From positions 2,232,001-2,296,000 of the forward strand of contig NZ_JBHTJI010000001.1 in NCBI RefSeq assembly GCF_042675665.1: a stretch of 64,000 bases of DNA. The letters run 5' to 3'. The stretch comes from Mariniflexile jejuense. GTDB lineage: Bacteria > Bacteroidota > Bacteroidia > Flavobacteriales > Flavobacteriaceae. This document shows, piece after piece, positions 1 to 8,849 of the stretch. Numbering within the stretch: the first letter of the stretch is position 1; each line of letters starts with the position of its first letter. The position numbers and the translations under genes are program-made. Below the pieces are notes generated by a model that worked only from the letters and a program-made list of their open reading frames with translations, was not told where the DNA came from and ran no database searches.

Positions 1-239
1 TAATGCTGAAAATATAAATGATAAAACCCATCTTTATAGAACATCCCATTTGGGTCATTCATCCAACCTTTTTTAGGTGTAAAATGAAAGTTTGGGCGAT
101 AAAGATCTTCTTCTGAATATGTTGTTTTATCTGATTTGTTTTCTGTAATTTGACTTTCTTCTGTCTTATTTTTACAACTAACAAATAATGATAACAACAA
201 AATAGTTATGACAAATTTTGGATTATTAATACGTTTCAT
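1..239 (-). CDS. GH32 family fructan hydrolase, lipoprotein, N-terminal part (cut by window edge)
   Basis: The gene runs off the left edge, so only about 79 residues are visible. They start with a hydrophobic signal ending in LFVSCKN, which looks like a lipoprotein lipobox. After a Glu/Lys/Thr-rich linker comes FHFTPKKGWMNDPNGMFY. WMNDPNG is the hallmark of glycoside hydrolase family 32 (levanases, inulinases, invertases), and its Asp is the catalytic nucleophile in that family. The protein is therefore probably a surface or periplasmic exo- or endo-acting fructan hydrolase. It directly follows a sugar transporter on the same strand (4 nt gap), so the two are likely co-transcribed. Substrate (levan, inulin or sucrose) cannot be told from this fragment. 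Confidence 0.85.
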   Translation of the reverse strand, partial: MKRINNPKFVITILLLSLFVSCKNKTEESQITENKSDKTTYSEEDLYRPNFHFTPKKGWMNDPNGMFYKDGFYHLYFQH

Positions 240-243
240 AGGC

Positions 244-1572
244 TTATATATTTCGTTCTTTAATTAGTTTATTGCTTAATTCTTCCAGAGATACTCCTTT
301 CGTTTCTGGCATCATAAAAATCACAAATAGTAATTGTAGTACCATCATTATGGCAAAAATCAAGAATACCATGCCTGCTCCAATGGTAGAAAATAATATG
401 GGGACCAAAGAAGGCACAACTGCTGCCAGCACCCAATGCACTGAACTACCAAATGATTGCCCAAAGCCTCTTAGATGGTTAGGGAAAATTTCTGAAATAA
501 ATACCCATATCACAGTTCCTTGTCCTATAGCATGTGATGCTATGAACATGAACAGTAATATGGGTACAATGCTACCTTCCCAACTAAAAAAAAAGGCAGC
601 AGAAACTAGACTCAATGAAATTATATAACCAAATGAACATATGTACATTAATTGTTTTCGTCCTAATCTGTCTATTAGAATAATACCTAATAGTGTAAAA
701 ATCATATTGGTAACTCCTATTCCTATACTACTTAATAAGGCTGTACTTTCACCAAGACCTGCTTCTTCAAAAATTCTTGGAGCATAATACAATAATGCGT
801 TAATACCTGATAGTTGATTAAAGAAAGCTATTAAAAAAGCCAAAATCAAAGGGAATCTATATTTTTTAAGAAATATATTTTCGTTAGGCACGGTGTTTTC
901 CATCTCATCCTTAATCTCTAACATGAGCTTTTCTGGATCTTGATCTGGATTAATAATTTTAAGTACTCCTATAGCTTCGCTATTTCTAAATTTGGTAAGT
1001 AACCAACGTGGGCTTTTGGGAATTGTTAAAGCAAATATTGTGTAAATAGCAGCAGGAAAAGCTTCGACACCTATCATCCAACGCCAAGCGTTTTCGCCCA
1101 CATTATTTAATAAGTAATTTGATAAAAAGGCTATAAGAATACCAAATACAATGTTAAATTGATAAAGACCCACTAGTTTACCTCTATCCCTCGCTGGCGC
1201 AATTTCAGATATATATGCTGGTGCCGCAATAGTTGAAGCTCCTACGCCTAAGCCTCCAATAAATCTAAAAACAGCAAATGTCCAAGGGTCGTTTGCTAAA
1301 CCAGAACCAATGGCTGAAATGGTATATAGTACACCTATCCAGATTAAGGTGTTTTTCCTTCCTAATTTATTAGTTGGTATTCCTCCAAAAAAGGCTCCAA
1401 TTACAGTCCCCCAAAGTGCCATTCCTATAACAATAACACCGTGAAACATATCTGAAGAACCCCATAATAGTTGTAATTTTTTTTCTGCGCCCGATATAAC
1501 TACTGTGTCAAATCCAAAAAGGAAACCAGCCAAAGCTGCGGTAATAGACCATATCAATATCTTTCTGTTCAT
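244..1572 (-). CDS. MFS sugar porter family transporter (probable fructose/sugar:H+ symporter)
   Basis: A 442-residue inner-membrane protein with about 12 hydrophobic segments and the sugar-porter signatures: LGRK after TM2, PKSPRWLL (family PESPRWL) in the central loop, DRLGRK in the second half, and PETKG near the C-terminus. Full length for the family. It lies just upstream of a GH32 enzyme and downstream of a sugar-sensing hybrid regulator. By analogy with fructan loci of gut Bacteroides, it most likely imports fructose or a short fructo-oligosaccharide released by GH32 enzymes. Substrate is inferred from the neighbours only. The upstream intergenic region carries a repeated 12-bp word that may be a regulator site. 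Confidence 0.88.
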   Translation of the reverse strand: MNRKILIWSITAALAGFLFGFDTVVISGAEKKLQLLWGSSDMFHGVIVIGMALWGTVIGAFFGGIPTNKLGRKNTLIWIGVLYTISAIGSGLANDPWTFAVFRFIGGLGVGASTIAAPAYISEIAPARDRGKLVGLYQFNIVFGILIAFLSNYLLNNVGENAWRWMIGVEAFPAAIYTIFALTIPKSPRWLLTKFRNSEAIGVLKIINPDQDPEKLMLEIKDEMENTVPNENIFLKKYRFPLILAFLIAFFNQLSGINALLYYAPRIFEEAGLGESTALLSSIGIGVTNMIFTLLGIILIDRLGRKQLMYICSFGYIISLSLVSAAFFFSWEGSIVPILLFMFIASHAIGQGTVIWVFISEIFPNHLRGFGQSFGSSVHWVLAAVVPSLVPILFSTIGAGMVFLIFAIMMVLQLLFVIFMMPETKGVSLEELSNKLIKERNI

Positions 1573-1654
1573 GTGGTGTATTTAGTTTAGTTATTTGGGA
1601 TTTTGATTTCCCAATGGCAATTTATGCAGCCATAAATGAAATAGGGTTAAAATT

Positions 1655-1787
1655 TGTTACATAGAATAAAAATTTAATAAAAAAAACACAACTACCTAAA
1701 AAACAATTAGTTACTAATTAAAAACATGTTTTAGAAGATACTTTTTTTACATTTCTAAAGTGGTTTTTAAAGAAATGTTACATAGAA
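1655..1787. repeat. Paired 12-bp direct repeat upstream of the sugar transporter
   Basis: TGTTACATAGAA occurs exactly at 1655-1666 and at 1776-1787, 121 bp apart (start to start), in the 353-bp gene-free stretch between the transporter start (1572) and the sensor/regulator stop (1926). The repeats are in the position expected for operators of the adjacent hybrid regulator, but nothing beyond repetition and location supports that. The rest of this stretch is AT-rich and shows no gene, and I found no good TAnnTTTG promoter on the minus strand. Confidence 0.45.
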
Positions 1788-1925
1788 GTAATAACAGGAA
1801 ATTATAATATGATAAAATTTTGACCTAGATGTTATTGAACCCTCAATTAATCTTAATCAAAATAATAACTTACAACCCAAATAGCTCAAATAGTATTGAA
1901 TATATAATTTGAAGTTAAAATTGGT

Positions 1926-4652
1926 TTATAACTTATCTCTGAAACGCTTAGGTGTTACCCCGAATTTGACTTTAAAACTGGTAGAAAAATAAGTCTGAGA
2001 AGAAAATCCTGTAGAATAAGCAATTTCAGAAATGGATAGATCTAAATTATTCTTTAGCATTTCCTCTGCTTTTTCTAATCTTATATTTTGGATATAATCA
2101 CTAACTTTAATATCCAAAATAGCTTTTATTTTCCTGTATAACTGCACTCTTGATATTCCAAGTTCTTCAGCTAAAATTTCAACTGTGAAATTAGAGTTAT
2201 CAAGGTTCACACCTATTATAGCATTCATTTTATGAAGGAAATCCTGTTCAGTTGCAATAAAATCATGGTTCTCATTTAACTTATGAATATTATTAATATA
2301 ATAATATCTTAGTTTTTCTCTATTATACAATAAGGTTTTTACAGATTGGAACAGTATAGATAAACTAAACGGTTTAGTTAAATACAAGTCTGCACCTGAC
2401 TCTAAACCTTTAATATATGATTCTTTATTGCTTAGTGCTGTTAGAATAATGGTTGGGATATGAGAAGTTCTTAAATCTTTCTTCAAAATTTCACAAATTT
2501 CAAAACCATTTTTAATAGGTAAGTTAACATCACAAATTATAATATCGGGGATGATTTCGAAAGCTTTCTCAATTCCATCATGACCATCCGATTCGTGTAT
2601 CTCATATACTTGTGATAGTTTATTTCTTAAAAACTTTACTAAATCAGAATTATCTTCAATAATCAAAATACTAAATCTCTCGCTTTCATTTTTATTGAGG
2701 ATTATAGGTGTAAAATCATCATCATAATCTGTAATAAAATTTAAATTAGGACTTTCAAGGTTATCGGATTCAAAAACAATTTGATTACTATTGAGGTGAG
2801 TTCTATCTTTATAAAGCACTATAATTATCTCAACACCATTATTAGACTTGATTTCAATCTTTCCTTTATGAAGATCAATAAACTCTTTAGAAATATGTAA
2901 TCCAATACCAGAACTAAGATTATTATTATTTGAACCTTGAAAAAAGGGTTTGAAAACATTTTTTAGTTCATTTTCTGGAATACCTATTCCTGAATCTTTA
3001 AAATGAATATTGACAAAATTGGTAGTCTTATTATCTATAATATCAATAGAAATTTTCCCATTATTTGGGGTAAATTTAAAGGCATTTGATAACAAATTAA
3101 AAAACACCTTATCCATTAGATTTCTATCTATGTAAACAAGCAAATCTTCATTATTACTATGTATTTGAAAATCTATATTACGCTTTATGGCTTCACGCTC
3201 AAAATCCCTATAGATACTATTAGTAAAATTGAAGATATTTGTTTCTGAGGCTCTTAAAATAAATTTTCTGTCTTCAACTTTTCTAAAGTCCAATAATTGA
3301 TTAATTAGTCTAAGTAATCTCTTGGAATTATTAAAAATTAAACCCAATTCGTTTTTTAGTTTAAAATCTCTCTTAATATTATCTTCAATTATGGATTCAA
3401 TAGATGATAAAATAAGAGTAATTGGTGTTTTAAACTCATGCGATAATCCTGTAAAGAAATTTAACCGAGCATCATTACTGGTCTTTATCTGATCTCTTTG
3501 AACTAGAATCTTTTTATTGCTTATTTCTAATTGGCGTTTTTTTCTTCTAATCAAACTCCATGAATAAATAGTAAGTATTATTAAAAATATACTAATGATT
3601 AACAATCCTAGAACCAATTTCAATGTTTTATTTTGCGTGGTATATGTTTGTTCTTGTTTTTTTATTTTTTCTTGTTGAATTTCTATGTCATTTTGATGTT
3701 TATTAATTTTATCATACTGATTTTTCATAATTTCAGCATTTCTATAATCAATTACGGTGGTACTCAATATATTGTTTTTGGGAACCTTTTCTTTTCTCAA
3801 AATTTTTATGGCAATTTTTATGGCTTCATCACCACCTGTTGGATATAATATAGTTGCAGCCAATATCCCTTTTTGTACTAATTGAATACCATTATTTTCA
3901 CCATTTAAACCATCTACACCAATAAATTTGATAGTTTTTTCAATTCCTTTAGATTTAAAAATTTTCCAAGTATTGTAAGCAATTCCATCATTAAATGCGA
4001 AGACATAGTTAATTGGTTTCACATTTAAAGAATCTATGATTTGAGGTATTCTTCGGCCAATATCTCCATCTTTAATACTACAACAAACATTTATATTTGG
4101 CTCATTGTTAACTACTTGATTAAACCCAGAATGTCGTTCTATAACTGGTGAAGAATCATCACCTCCTCTTAATTCTAAAACATTGATTTTTTTTTCATTT
4201 TGTGAAGCTATATAATTTGCGGCAGTACGACCAACGTCAATGTTATTGGCTCCAATATATGCTGTGAATTTTTGTGAATTAATTTTACGATCTACAATAA
4301 TAATAGGAACCCCTTTATCATAAGCTTTTTCAATTATTGGAACTAATGGTTCTGAACTTAGAGGAGAAACAATAATTACATCAAAACGATTACTTATCAT
4401 GAACTCAATTTGTGATTTTTGAAGTTCTATATTTCCATTAGCTTGAAAAATATTTAAATCTATTTCTTCATTTAATGAAGCTTCCACTTTCATTTCATGA
4501 TCCATTGATTTTCTCCAATCATCAGTACTAATACATTGCGAAAATCCTATTTTGTACTTTTTTGGTTCTGAACCTTTAGAACATCCTAAAATTAAAATTA
4601 CAGCTATAAGAAAGATTGATTTTGAAATATTTGACAAGTTAATCTCTTTCAT
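1926..4652 (-). CDS. Hybrid two-component system sensor/regulator with periplasmic sugar-binding domain
   Basis: A 908-residue one-protein signalling system. In order: N-terminal hydrophobic signal (with a Cys at ILGCSKG), a LacI/ribose-binding type I periplasmic domain (about 32-310, with NNIDVGRTAANYI and FAFNDGIAYNTW), a short Glu/Lys coiled coil, one membrane segment (about 345-368), a HisKA domain with His405 in SHEFKTPITL, an ATPase domain (DSGIGIPENELKNVF, SSGIGLHIS), a receiver domain with phospho-acceptor Asp708 in ICDVNLPIKNGFE, and a C-terminal AraC-type HTH. Most family members sense oligosaccharides with Reg_prop propellers. The type I binding-protein version is that of the fructose sensor BT1754 of Bacteroides thetaiotaomicron, and the GH32 gene next door supports fructose as ligand here. 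Confidence 0.9.
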   Translation of the reverse strand: MKEINLSNISKSIFLIAVILILGCSKGSEPKKYKIGFSQCISTDDWRKSMDHEMKVEASLNEEIDLNIFQANGNIELQKSQIEFMISNRFDVIIVSPLSSEPLVPIIEKAYDKGVPIIIVDRKINSQKFTAYIGANNIDVGRTAANYIASQNEKKINVLELRGGDDSSPVIERHSGFNQVVNNEPNINVCCSIKDGDIGRRIPQIIDSLNVKPINYVFAFNDGIAYNTWKIFKSKGIEKTIKFIGVDGLNGENNGIQLVQKGILAATILYPTGGDEAIKIAIKILRKEKVPKNNILSTTVIDYRNAEIMKNQYDKINKHQNDIEIQQEKIKKQEQTYTTQNKTLKLVLGLLIISIFLIILTIYSWSLIRRKKRQLEISNKKILVQRDQIKTSNDARLNFFTGLSHEFKTPITLILSSIESIIEDNIKRDFKLKNELGLIFNNSKRLLRLINQLLDFRKVEDRKFILRASETNIFNFTNSIYRDFEREAIKRNIDFQIHSNNEDLLVYIDRNLMDKVFFNLLSNAFKFTPNNGKISIDIIDNKTTNFVNIHFKDSGIGIPENELKNVFKPFFQGSNNNNLSSGIGLHISKEFIDLHKGKIEIKSNNGVEIIIVLYKDRTHLNSNQIVFESDNLESPNLNFITDYDDDFTPIILNKNESERFSILIIEDNSDLVKFLRNKLSQVYEIHESDGHDGIEKAFEIIPDIIICDVNLPIKNGFEICEILKKDLRTSHIPTIILTALSNKESYIKGLESGADLYLTKPFSLSILFQSVKTLLYNREKLRYYYINNIHKLNENHDFIATEQDFLHKMNAIIGVNLDNSNFTVEILAEELGISRVQLYRKIKAILDIKVSDYIQNIRLEKAEEMLKNNLDLSISEIAYSTGFSSQTYFSTSFKVKFGVTPKRFRDKL

Positions 4653-4829
4653 TTTTTTATTATGGTATGTTTATCGAATGTAAAAAATATTTAGTGGAAC
4701 TATTCCCTGATATTTATTTTATTCGAAAATTAATAAAAGTATTTTTAACACTACCCCTTTTATATTGACAATTATGAATCATAACATCTAAAAAGATGTT
4801 TAAAAAAACAATAAATTGTTAAACACTTT

Positions 4830-5141
4830 TTAGATAGCTCCGTAAATTATTGAACAAAAACCAAACAACAGGGCAATTATAAAAACCACCACCGCCCAAG
4901 TAGGATAAATTTTAGCCTCCTTAATTTTATCATTAAAGCGGCTTTCAAAACCTTCTATCATGCTTTTATGTGTCGTTATTTCTTTTTGATGGTCAGCAAA
5001 GAGAGTTTTATATTCCGACATATCCATTTGGATTTTCAGGTCATTTAATTGCTGGCTGATTGATTCCAATTTTTCAATGTTCTTATTAAATTCATGAAGC
5101 TCGTTGACCAATAAAGCAGATAATTCTTCTAGTTTTGTCAT
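4830..5141 (-). CDS. Small coiled-coil membrane protein of the mobilisation operon, function unknown
   Basis: 103 residues: a heptad-rich, charged helix over about residues 1-75 followed by one C-terminal membrane segment (WAVVVFIIALLFGFCSIIYGA). It is the last gene of the leftward mobilisation operon, 16 nt after the relaxase stop. I do not recognise the family. Its place after relaxase genes suggests a role in anchoring the relaxosome to the membrane or in regulating transfer, but this is inference from position only. No tRNA-like attachment sequence is seen in the 177 bp between it and the sensor gene. Confidence 0.7.
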   Translation of the reverse strand: MTKLEELSALLVNELHEFNKNIEKLESISQQLNDLKIQMDMSEYKTLFADHQKEITTHKSMIEGFESRFNDKIKEAKIYPTWAVVVFIIALLFGFCSIIYGAI

Positions 5142-5157
5142 GATTATCCTGTTTTAT

Positions 5158-6018
5158 TTAATAGCCTATATCCATCCCTTTGATGGCTTTTTTAATAATG
5201 AACTTGGTGATTTTAAGAGCCAAACTCGGTGTCAAATCAACCACCTTACTAGCTAGTGTGACGCTTACATTGTTTTCCTTTAATATTCTTGCCCCGTGGA
5301 TACCTGATATCTGTTTTCCAATATTACCAAGAGACATATTACGATGTACTTCGCTACCTTTTAAGTTATGACCATCAAATTCAAACCGAAAGCCCTGTAG
5401 CTTGTTTTGATTATTAATGGTCGGGATGACCTTAACCCCATTTACCTGCATGGCTTTTACATAATCATCAAAGGATTTGGGCTGGAACTGTTTCATGGTC
5501 AGATCATGCCGCCGCTTGATTTCAGTTCGTATTTCCTTAAGATTGAACTCCTTTTCAAATTGGATCTGTTTTACGGTGGTCAATCCCATCTGTTCCGCTG
5601 TTTTCTCAGCAGCCTGTTGGCTCCGTTTCCCAATAAAGCTATCGTTATAGGCAGCCCCTCTAAAATCAATACGGTTGACGTATAGATGGATGTGCTTATG
5701 CTCCTTATCCTGATGTACAAAAGCGATGGCTTGTCGTTCTCCCAATTTCATTTCATGTATAAAGCGTTTGGTAACGGCATGCAGCTCTTCCTTTCCCAAC
5801 CGTTTACCATCTTCAATGGTCGGACTTAAAACAAAAGACAAGGTGTTTTTTGTACAATGGTAATTTTGATCTTGGACCATTTTGAATTCTTGGGTGATCT
5901 CTTTTGGCGTATCACCATGCAGAAATTCTTTGAGGACCACTTCAGCATCCTTTTCCTGGTTCCATCCATAGGACATGGATGCCATGGTGTGTGATATGCT
6001 TTTGCCTTTGCCTATCAT
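5158..6018 (-). CDS. Relaxase / mobilisation nuclease (MobB-like, Pfam Relaxase family)
   Basis: 286 residues, typical of the short relaxases of Bacteroidota mobilisable elements. The metal-binding three-His motif is visible in HKHIHLYVNRID at about residues 108-119. The N-terminal region has MASMSYGWNQEKDA and a conserved block LSFVLSPTIEDGKRL. The protein should nick one strand at an origin of transfer and lead it into a recipient when a helper conjugation system is present. Its start codon overlaps the stop of the upstream relaxosome gene by one base, showing translational coupling. Base composition is visibly less AT-rich than the flanking chromosome, in keeping with transfer. No coupling protein or mating-pore genes follow, so it is mobilisable but not self-transmissible as seen. 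Confidence 0.88.
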   Translation of the reverse strand: MIGKGKSISHTMASMSYGWNQEKDAEVVLKEFLHGDTPKEITQEFKMVQDQNYHCTKNTLSFVLSPTIEDGKRLGKEELHAVTKRFIHEMKLGERQAIAFVHQDKEHKHIHLYVNRIDFRGAAYNDSFIGKRSQQAAEKTAEQMGLTTVKQIQFEKEFNLKEIRTEIKRRHDLTMKQFQPKSFDDYVKAMQVNGVKVIPTINNQNKLQGFRFEFDGHNLKGSEVHRNMSLGNIGKQISGIHGARILKENNVSVTLASKVVDLTPSLALKITKFIIKKAIKGMDIGY

Positions 6019-6530
6019 TATTGAAATTTTTTAAGATGTTTCTTGATGTCATTTGCTAAATCATATACTTCTTGGGTAAGCTTCGGATTTCGTTTTTTGT
6101 ACATGTTTCCAATGGACTTAAAATTATTGTGATATTTAATAAGCATTTTATATATTTCAATATGTTCATCTGAAAATCGTTCCGTGATTTCCTGACCAAA
6201 TAAGCTACGTCGGATATATTCGCTTAAGGTCAATCCACTACGACTTGACTTTACTTTTAGTAGCTTTTTTTCATATACGGAACATCGAAACTTAACGAGG
6301 TCACCTTTCCCCTTAAACACTTTTTTTACTTTGCGACCAAGGGGAGCAAACGAGAATGTGTCCACAGGCACACATCTCGAATTCCTACCCACAAGCTTTT
6401 CGTTTTCCGATAGATCCTTTTCCAAATCAAGTTCCAAACTATCTGATTGACCGATTACTTCAGTAGGAATCTTTAGTGTCCGTGTTGTTTCTTCTTTAAA
6501 ATAAAAATCATTTTCATCTTCCTTTTTCAT
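6018..6530 (-). CDS. Mobilisation relaxosome protein (MobA/MobC-like, ribbon-helix-helix type)
   Basis: 170 residues. The central part (KFRCSVYEKKLLKVKSSRSG...LSEYIRRSLFG) has the pattern of the ribbon-helix-helix DNA-binding region of MobC-type accessory proteins. The C-terminal helix pair (YKMLIKYHNNFKSIGNMYKK) is the usual second half. These proteins bind the transfer origin and help the relaxase open it. The N-terminal 60 residues are acidic and unrecognised. The gene overlaps the upstream primase-like gene by 17 nt and the relaxase start by 1 nt, so the three form a tightly coupled operon. Confidence 0.8.
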   Translation of the reverse strand: MKKEDENDFYFKEETTRTLKIPTEVIGQSDSLELDLEKDLSENEKLVGRNSRCVPVDTFSFAPLGRKVKKVFKGKGDLVKFRCSVYEKKLLKVKSSRSGLTLSEYIRRSLFGQEITERFSDEHIEIYKMLIKYHNNFKSIGNMYKKRNPKLTQEVYDLANDIKKHLKKFQ

Positions 6531-7368
6531 GGCTTAATAGGTCGTTTAAATCTTTATGGTTTTCATATCTATTACTTTTATCCAAAACATGATTGTGCTT
6601 ATCAATTAAATATTTGGTAGCCTTTTGCCCAGTTGTATCCCTATCCAAATAAAGGTTTACCAAATCATATGTTTCAAAATATTTTTCAGCGTCCTTAATA
6701 AAAGCTAGGGAATTTAAAACGAGTATATCCGAGGTGTTCAAAAGTTTTGTATCCAACATAGCCAAGGACAATAGATCAAACATGCCTTCCAATAGAATGA
6801 GTTGTTTGTTTTTGTTTTGAATGATTGTATAGGATTTTGGGCTACTACTATTTTTAAAAAGCCTGTTTCTTAATTCCCAGCCGCTTTTATGGTTCTTTAA
6901 GCCCACAGCAAAAAACGTTTTATCCCTATAGTTATACCATACTTCTTTGCAATAGGTTTTGGCAACTATTATGGGTATACTTCTTAAACTTAAATATTGG
7001 AGCAGGGCAAGATGTTCTAATTCCTTCACTTCTATAATTTGAATCTGGGATTCCAAGGTATTGCCTAAGGGTTGCCGTTTGATAGAACCATTAGCATTAT
7101 CATCATCTAAAAAGGACAGCGCTTCTTTTATTGTACATCTTAAAATCCTGCATACCAAATCAATCACATTGCCACCTATACCTTCACCGTGGTCGTACCA
7201 TCGGTTCTTGGTTCTGGAGACTTTCAAAGAGGCTTGGGTTTCTGACCGAAATGGACTCAGAAACCAAGCTTCTTGTTCCGTTGTGCGATTGGGAAAGTGC
7301 CCTAATTTTTCCAGTGCTTTTTCCACTGGAAAATTACGGGCTGTTTCACAATTTATTTTTCTTTTCAT
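6514..7368 (-). CDS. CHC2/Toprim primase-like protein of the mobile element
   Basis: 284 residues with the layout of DnaG-type primase fragments found on Bacteroidota mobile elements. The N-terminal domain aligns by pattern with a CHC2 zinc finger (SPFRSETQASLKV...WYDHGEGIGGNVIDLV). However, the CPFH and C-x2-C zinc ligands are absent, so the finger is degenerate. A Toprim-type half follows with the acidic motif LILLEGMFDLLS and the LYLDRDTTGQKAT (DxD-like) motif, which together bind Mg2+ in primases. It probably primes the complementary strand after transfer or starts element replication. Its upstream region (7369-7575) is a cluster of TGTCATCA repeats. Confidence 0.75.
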   Translation of the reverse strand: MKRKINCETARNFPVEKALEKLGHFPNRTTEQEAWFLSPFRSETQASLKVSRTKNRWYDHGEGIGGNVIDLVCRILRCTIKEALSFLDDDNANGSIKRQPLGNTLESQIQIIEVKELEHLALLQYLSLRSIPIIVAKTYCKEVWYNYRDKTFFAVGLKNHKSGWELRNRLFKNSSSPKSYTIIQNKNKQLILLEGMFDLLSLAMLDTKLLNTSDILVLNSLAFIKDAEKYFETYDLVNLYLDRDTTGQKATKYLIDKHNHVLDKSNRYENHKDLNDLLSHEKGR

Positions 7369-7446
7369 AAGCCAATGTGTTTTAGGTTGTTTTTTTAATG
7401 ATTTGATGATTTCATCTGTAAAGCCCTATAAACAGTAGCTTTGTTT

Positions 7447-7589
7447 TGTCATCAATATGTCATCAATTCATCATTCTTGGTTTTTTATAGCATTATCCTG
7501 TCATCATTATTTTTTTTGATGACTAAATGATGATATAATGATGACAGCTTTAGCCCAATAGATACGGCAGGTTTTCTATTCTGTCATCA
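7447..7589. repeat. Iteron-like cluster of TGTCATCA / TGATGACA octamers (possible replication origin or operator)
   Basis: The octamer TGTCATCA occurs exactly at 7447-7454, 7458-7465, 7499-7506 and 7582-7589. Its inverse TGATGACA is exact at 7539-7546 and has one mismatch at 7517-7524. The first two copies are 11 bp apart, one helical turn. The cluster fills the gap between the two replication-type genes and reaches into the last codons of the primase-helicase gene. Such arrays are typical of replication initiator or partition protein sites. Alternatively it could be an autoregulatory operator or part of the transfer origin. Confidence 0.5.
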
Positions 7590-8781
7590 AATCATCAAAG
7601 TTTTCAGTTAAAAATGATTTATCAATGGTAAAATAGCGCCCTTTAGCATCCACCAAGGTCATATCGCCGTCCGTCCAAATCACAAATTTTTGGTAACTGT
7701 TTGAGTTATCCTTGTTACTTAGTTTCCAATCATTTTTTAGTAACCTCCGCAGTTGCGTCAAATCCGTTTTTACCCGTGTTCTGTTTAATGCCAAAAGGGC
7801 ATCCATGGGGCAAAGGTCAACGGCTTCCAAATCAAATTTTTCAATCACACCCATTAGAATACTTGCTAATTCTTTTTCAACTCTATTTCGATTGTTCTGT
7901 ACCAACTTAGTCAAGGCGGTTGTTTTGATCTGTTGCGCCGTAAACCACATGCGTGTTAGGTGTTTTGAATGAAGTTTGCGGTTTGCTAGAAAATATAGTA
8001 AGGCAGGAATCTCTTCAATCAATTTGTCCAGGAAATTGGTCTGTTCTTCTTCAAGAACGGGTACTTTGATTACCCAAAATCGGGTTTCATTGGCATCTAT
8101 CTTTATAAAACTATCTTCATTGTTACTGCAAAGAATAAACTTGCCAAAGAACTCAACCTCGCGTTTATCCTTGCCCTTGGCCTCCAATTTATTGATATTG
8201 GTGGTACTTAGGTATTTAATGCGTTCCGTGAGCTCTTCCTTATTGAACAGAACTTCATCGATGCATATCAACAGCTTATTAGCCCAATCGGCATTGAACT
8301 GGCTACTAAAACTGTCATTGGTCAAATAGGTGAGGTTATTTTCAAAAATTTCCTTAAGCCATTTTAAAAAAGTGCTTTTACCCGTGGAGCGTTCCTTGGA
8401 GACGAGGCAGAGGATAGGAAGTACCTGAATAGGTTTTAAATATAACAATTGGAGATAGTCCAATCCAAGCTCATAGTGTTTACCAAAGATGTGATTTACA
8501 AATTTTAGGGACAACGTAATATTTCCCTCTTTGGGTATTTTGCCCAACGGAGAATAGATATTATAAAACCCGAGATATTCTTGTTTAAAATCCATGTGGC
8601 TTGGAATACAGGTAAAGCCATCATATTTTGGGATTTTGCTTAAGTGGTCTTTGCCATGGTCTTGTTTAATGGTCTCCATGTTCCAGTGCACCAGGATCTC
8701 GTTGAAGTGACCGGCTATGGTTGGAGCTTTGACGCGTTTAAAGTAGGACGTGCCCACACGTATATAGGGTGTCTTTTCCAT
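7576..8781 (-). CDS. Primase-helicase family protein (SF3/D5-like ATPase) of the mobile element
   Basis: About 401 residues. Walker A is in SKERSTGKSTFLKWL and Walker B in KLLICIDEVLFNKEE. The arginine-finger/sensor block FILCSNNEDSFIKIDANETRFWV follows, the pattern of virus-type superfamily 3 helicases fused to primases on Bacteroidota elements. It probably unwinds the element's origin for replication together with the Toprim protein downstream. I place the start at the ATG at 8781 (MEKTPYIRVG), which fits the family's usual N-terminus. An in-frame ATG 10 codons upstream (8811) is the alternative. It is followed by the TGTCATCA repeat cluster. Confidence 0.8.
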   Translation of the reverse strand: MEKTPYIRVGTSYFKRVKAPTIAGHFNEILVHWNMETIKQDHGKDHLSKIPKYDGFTCIPSHMDFKQEYLGFYNIYSPLGKIPKEGNITLSLKFVNHIFGKHYELGLDYLQLLYLKPIQVLPILCLVSKERSTGKSTFLKWLKEIFENNLTYLTNDSFSSQFNADWANKLLICIDEVLFNKEELTERIKYLSTTNINKLEAKGKDKREVEFFGKFILCSNNEDSFIKIDANETRFWVIKVPVLEEEQTNFLDKLIEEIPALLYFLANRKLHSKHLTRMWFTAQQIKTTALTKLVQNNRNRVEKELASILMGVIEKFDLEAVDLCPMDALLALNRTRVKTDLTQLRRLLKNDWKLSNKDNSNSYQKFVIWTDGDMTLVDAKGRYFTIDKSFLTENFDDLMTE

Positions 8782-8849
8782 AAGAATTGTTTTTATGCCA
8801 TGAGAAATCACAGCAGATTGTTAGACCGTTTGATTTTGTCTTAAAAATG

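Noticed and set aside
272..628. 118-codon open frame on the plus strand
   Set aside because: It is the reverse shadow of the sugar porter gene and has no protein-like composition of its own.
4653..4829. Attachment-site copy of the tRNA-Leu 3' end at the left end of the mobile element
   Set aside because: I looked for CTCAAGGCGGG-like sequence here and found none, so no left attachment site is called.
7516..7546. Reading the TGATGAC repeats as an ordinary terminator hairpin
   Set aside because: Copies occur in both orientations at varied spacing with no T run after a stable stem, so a protein-binding cluster is the better reading.
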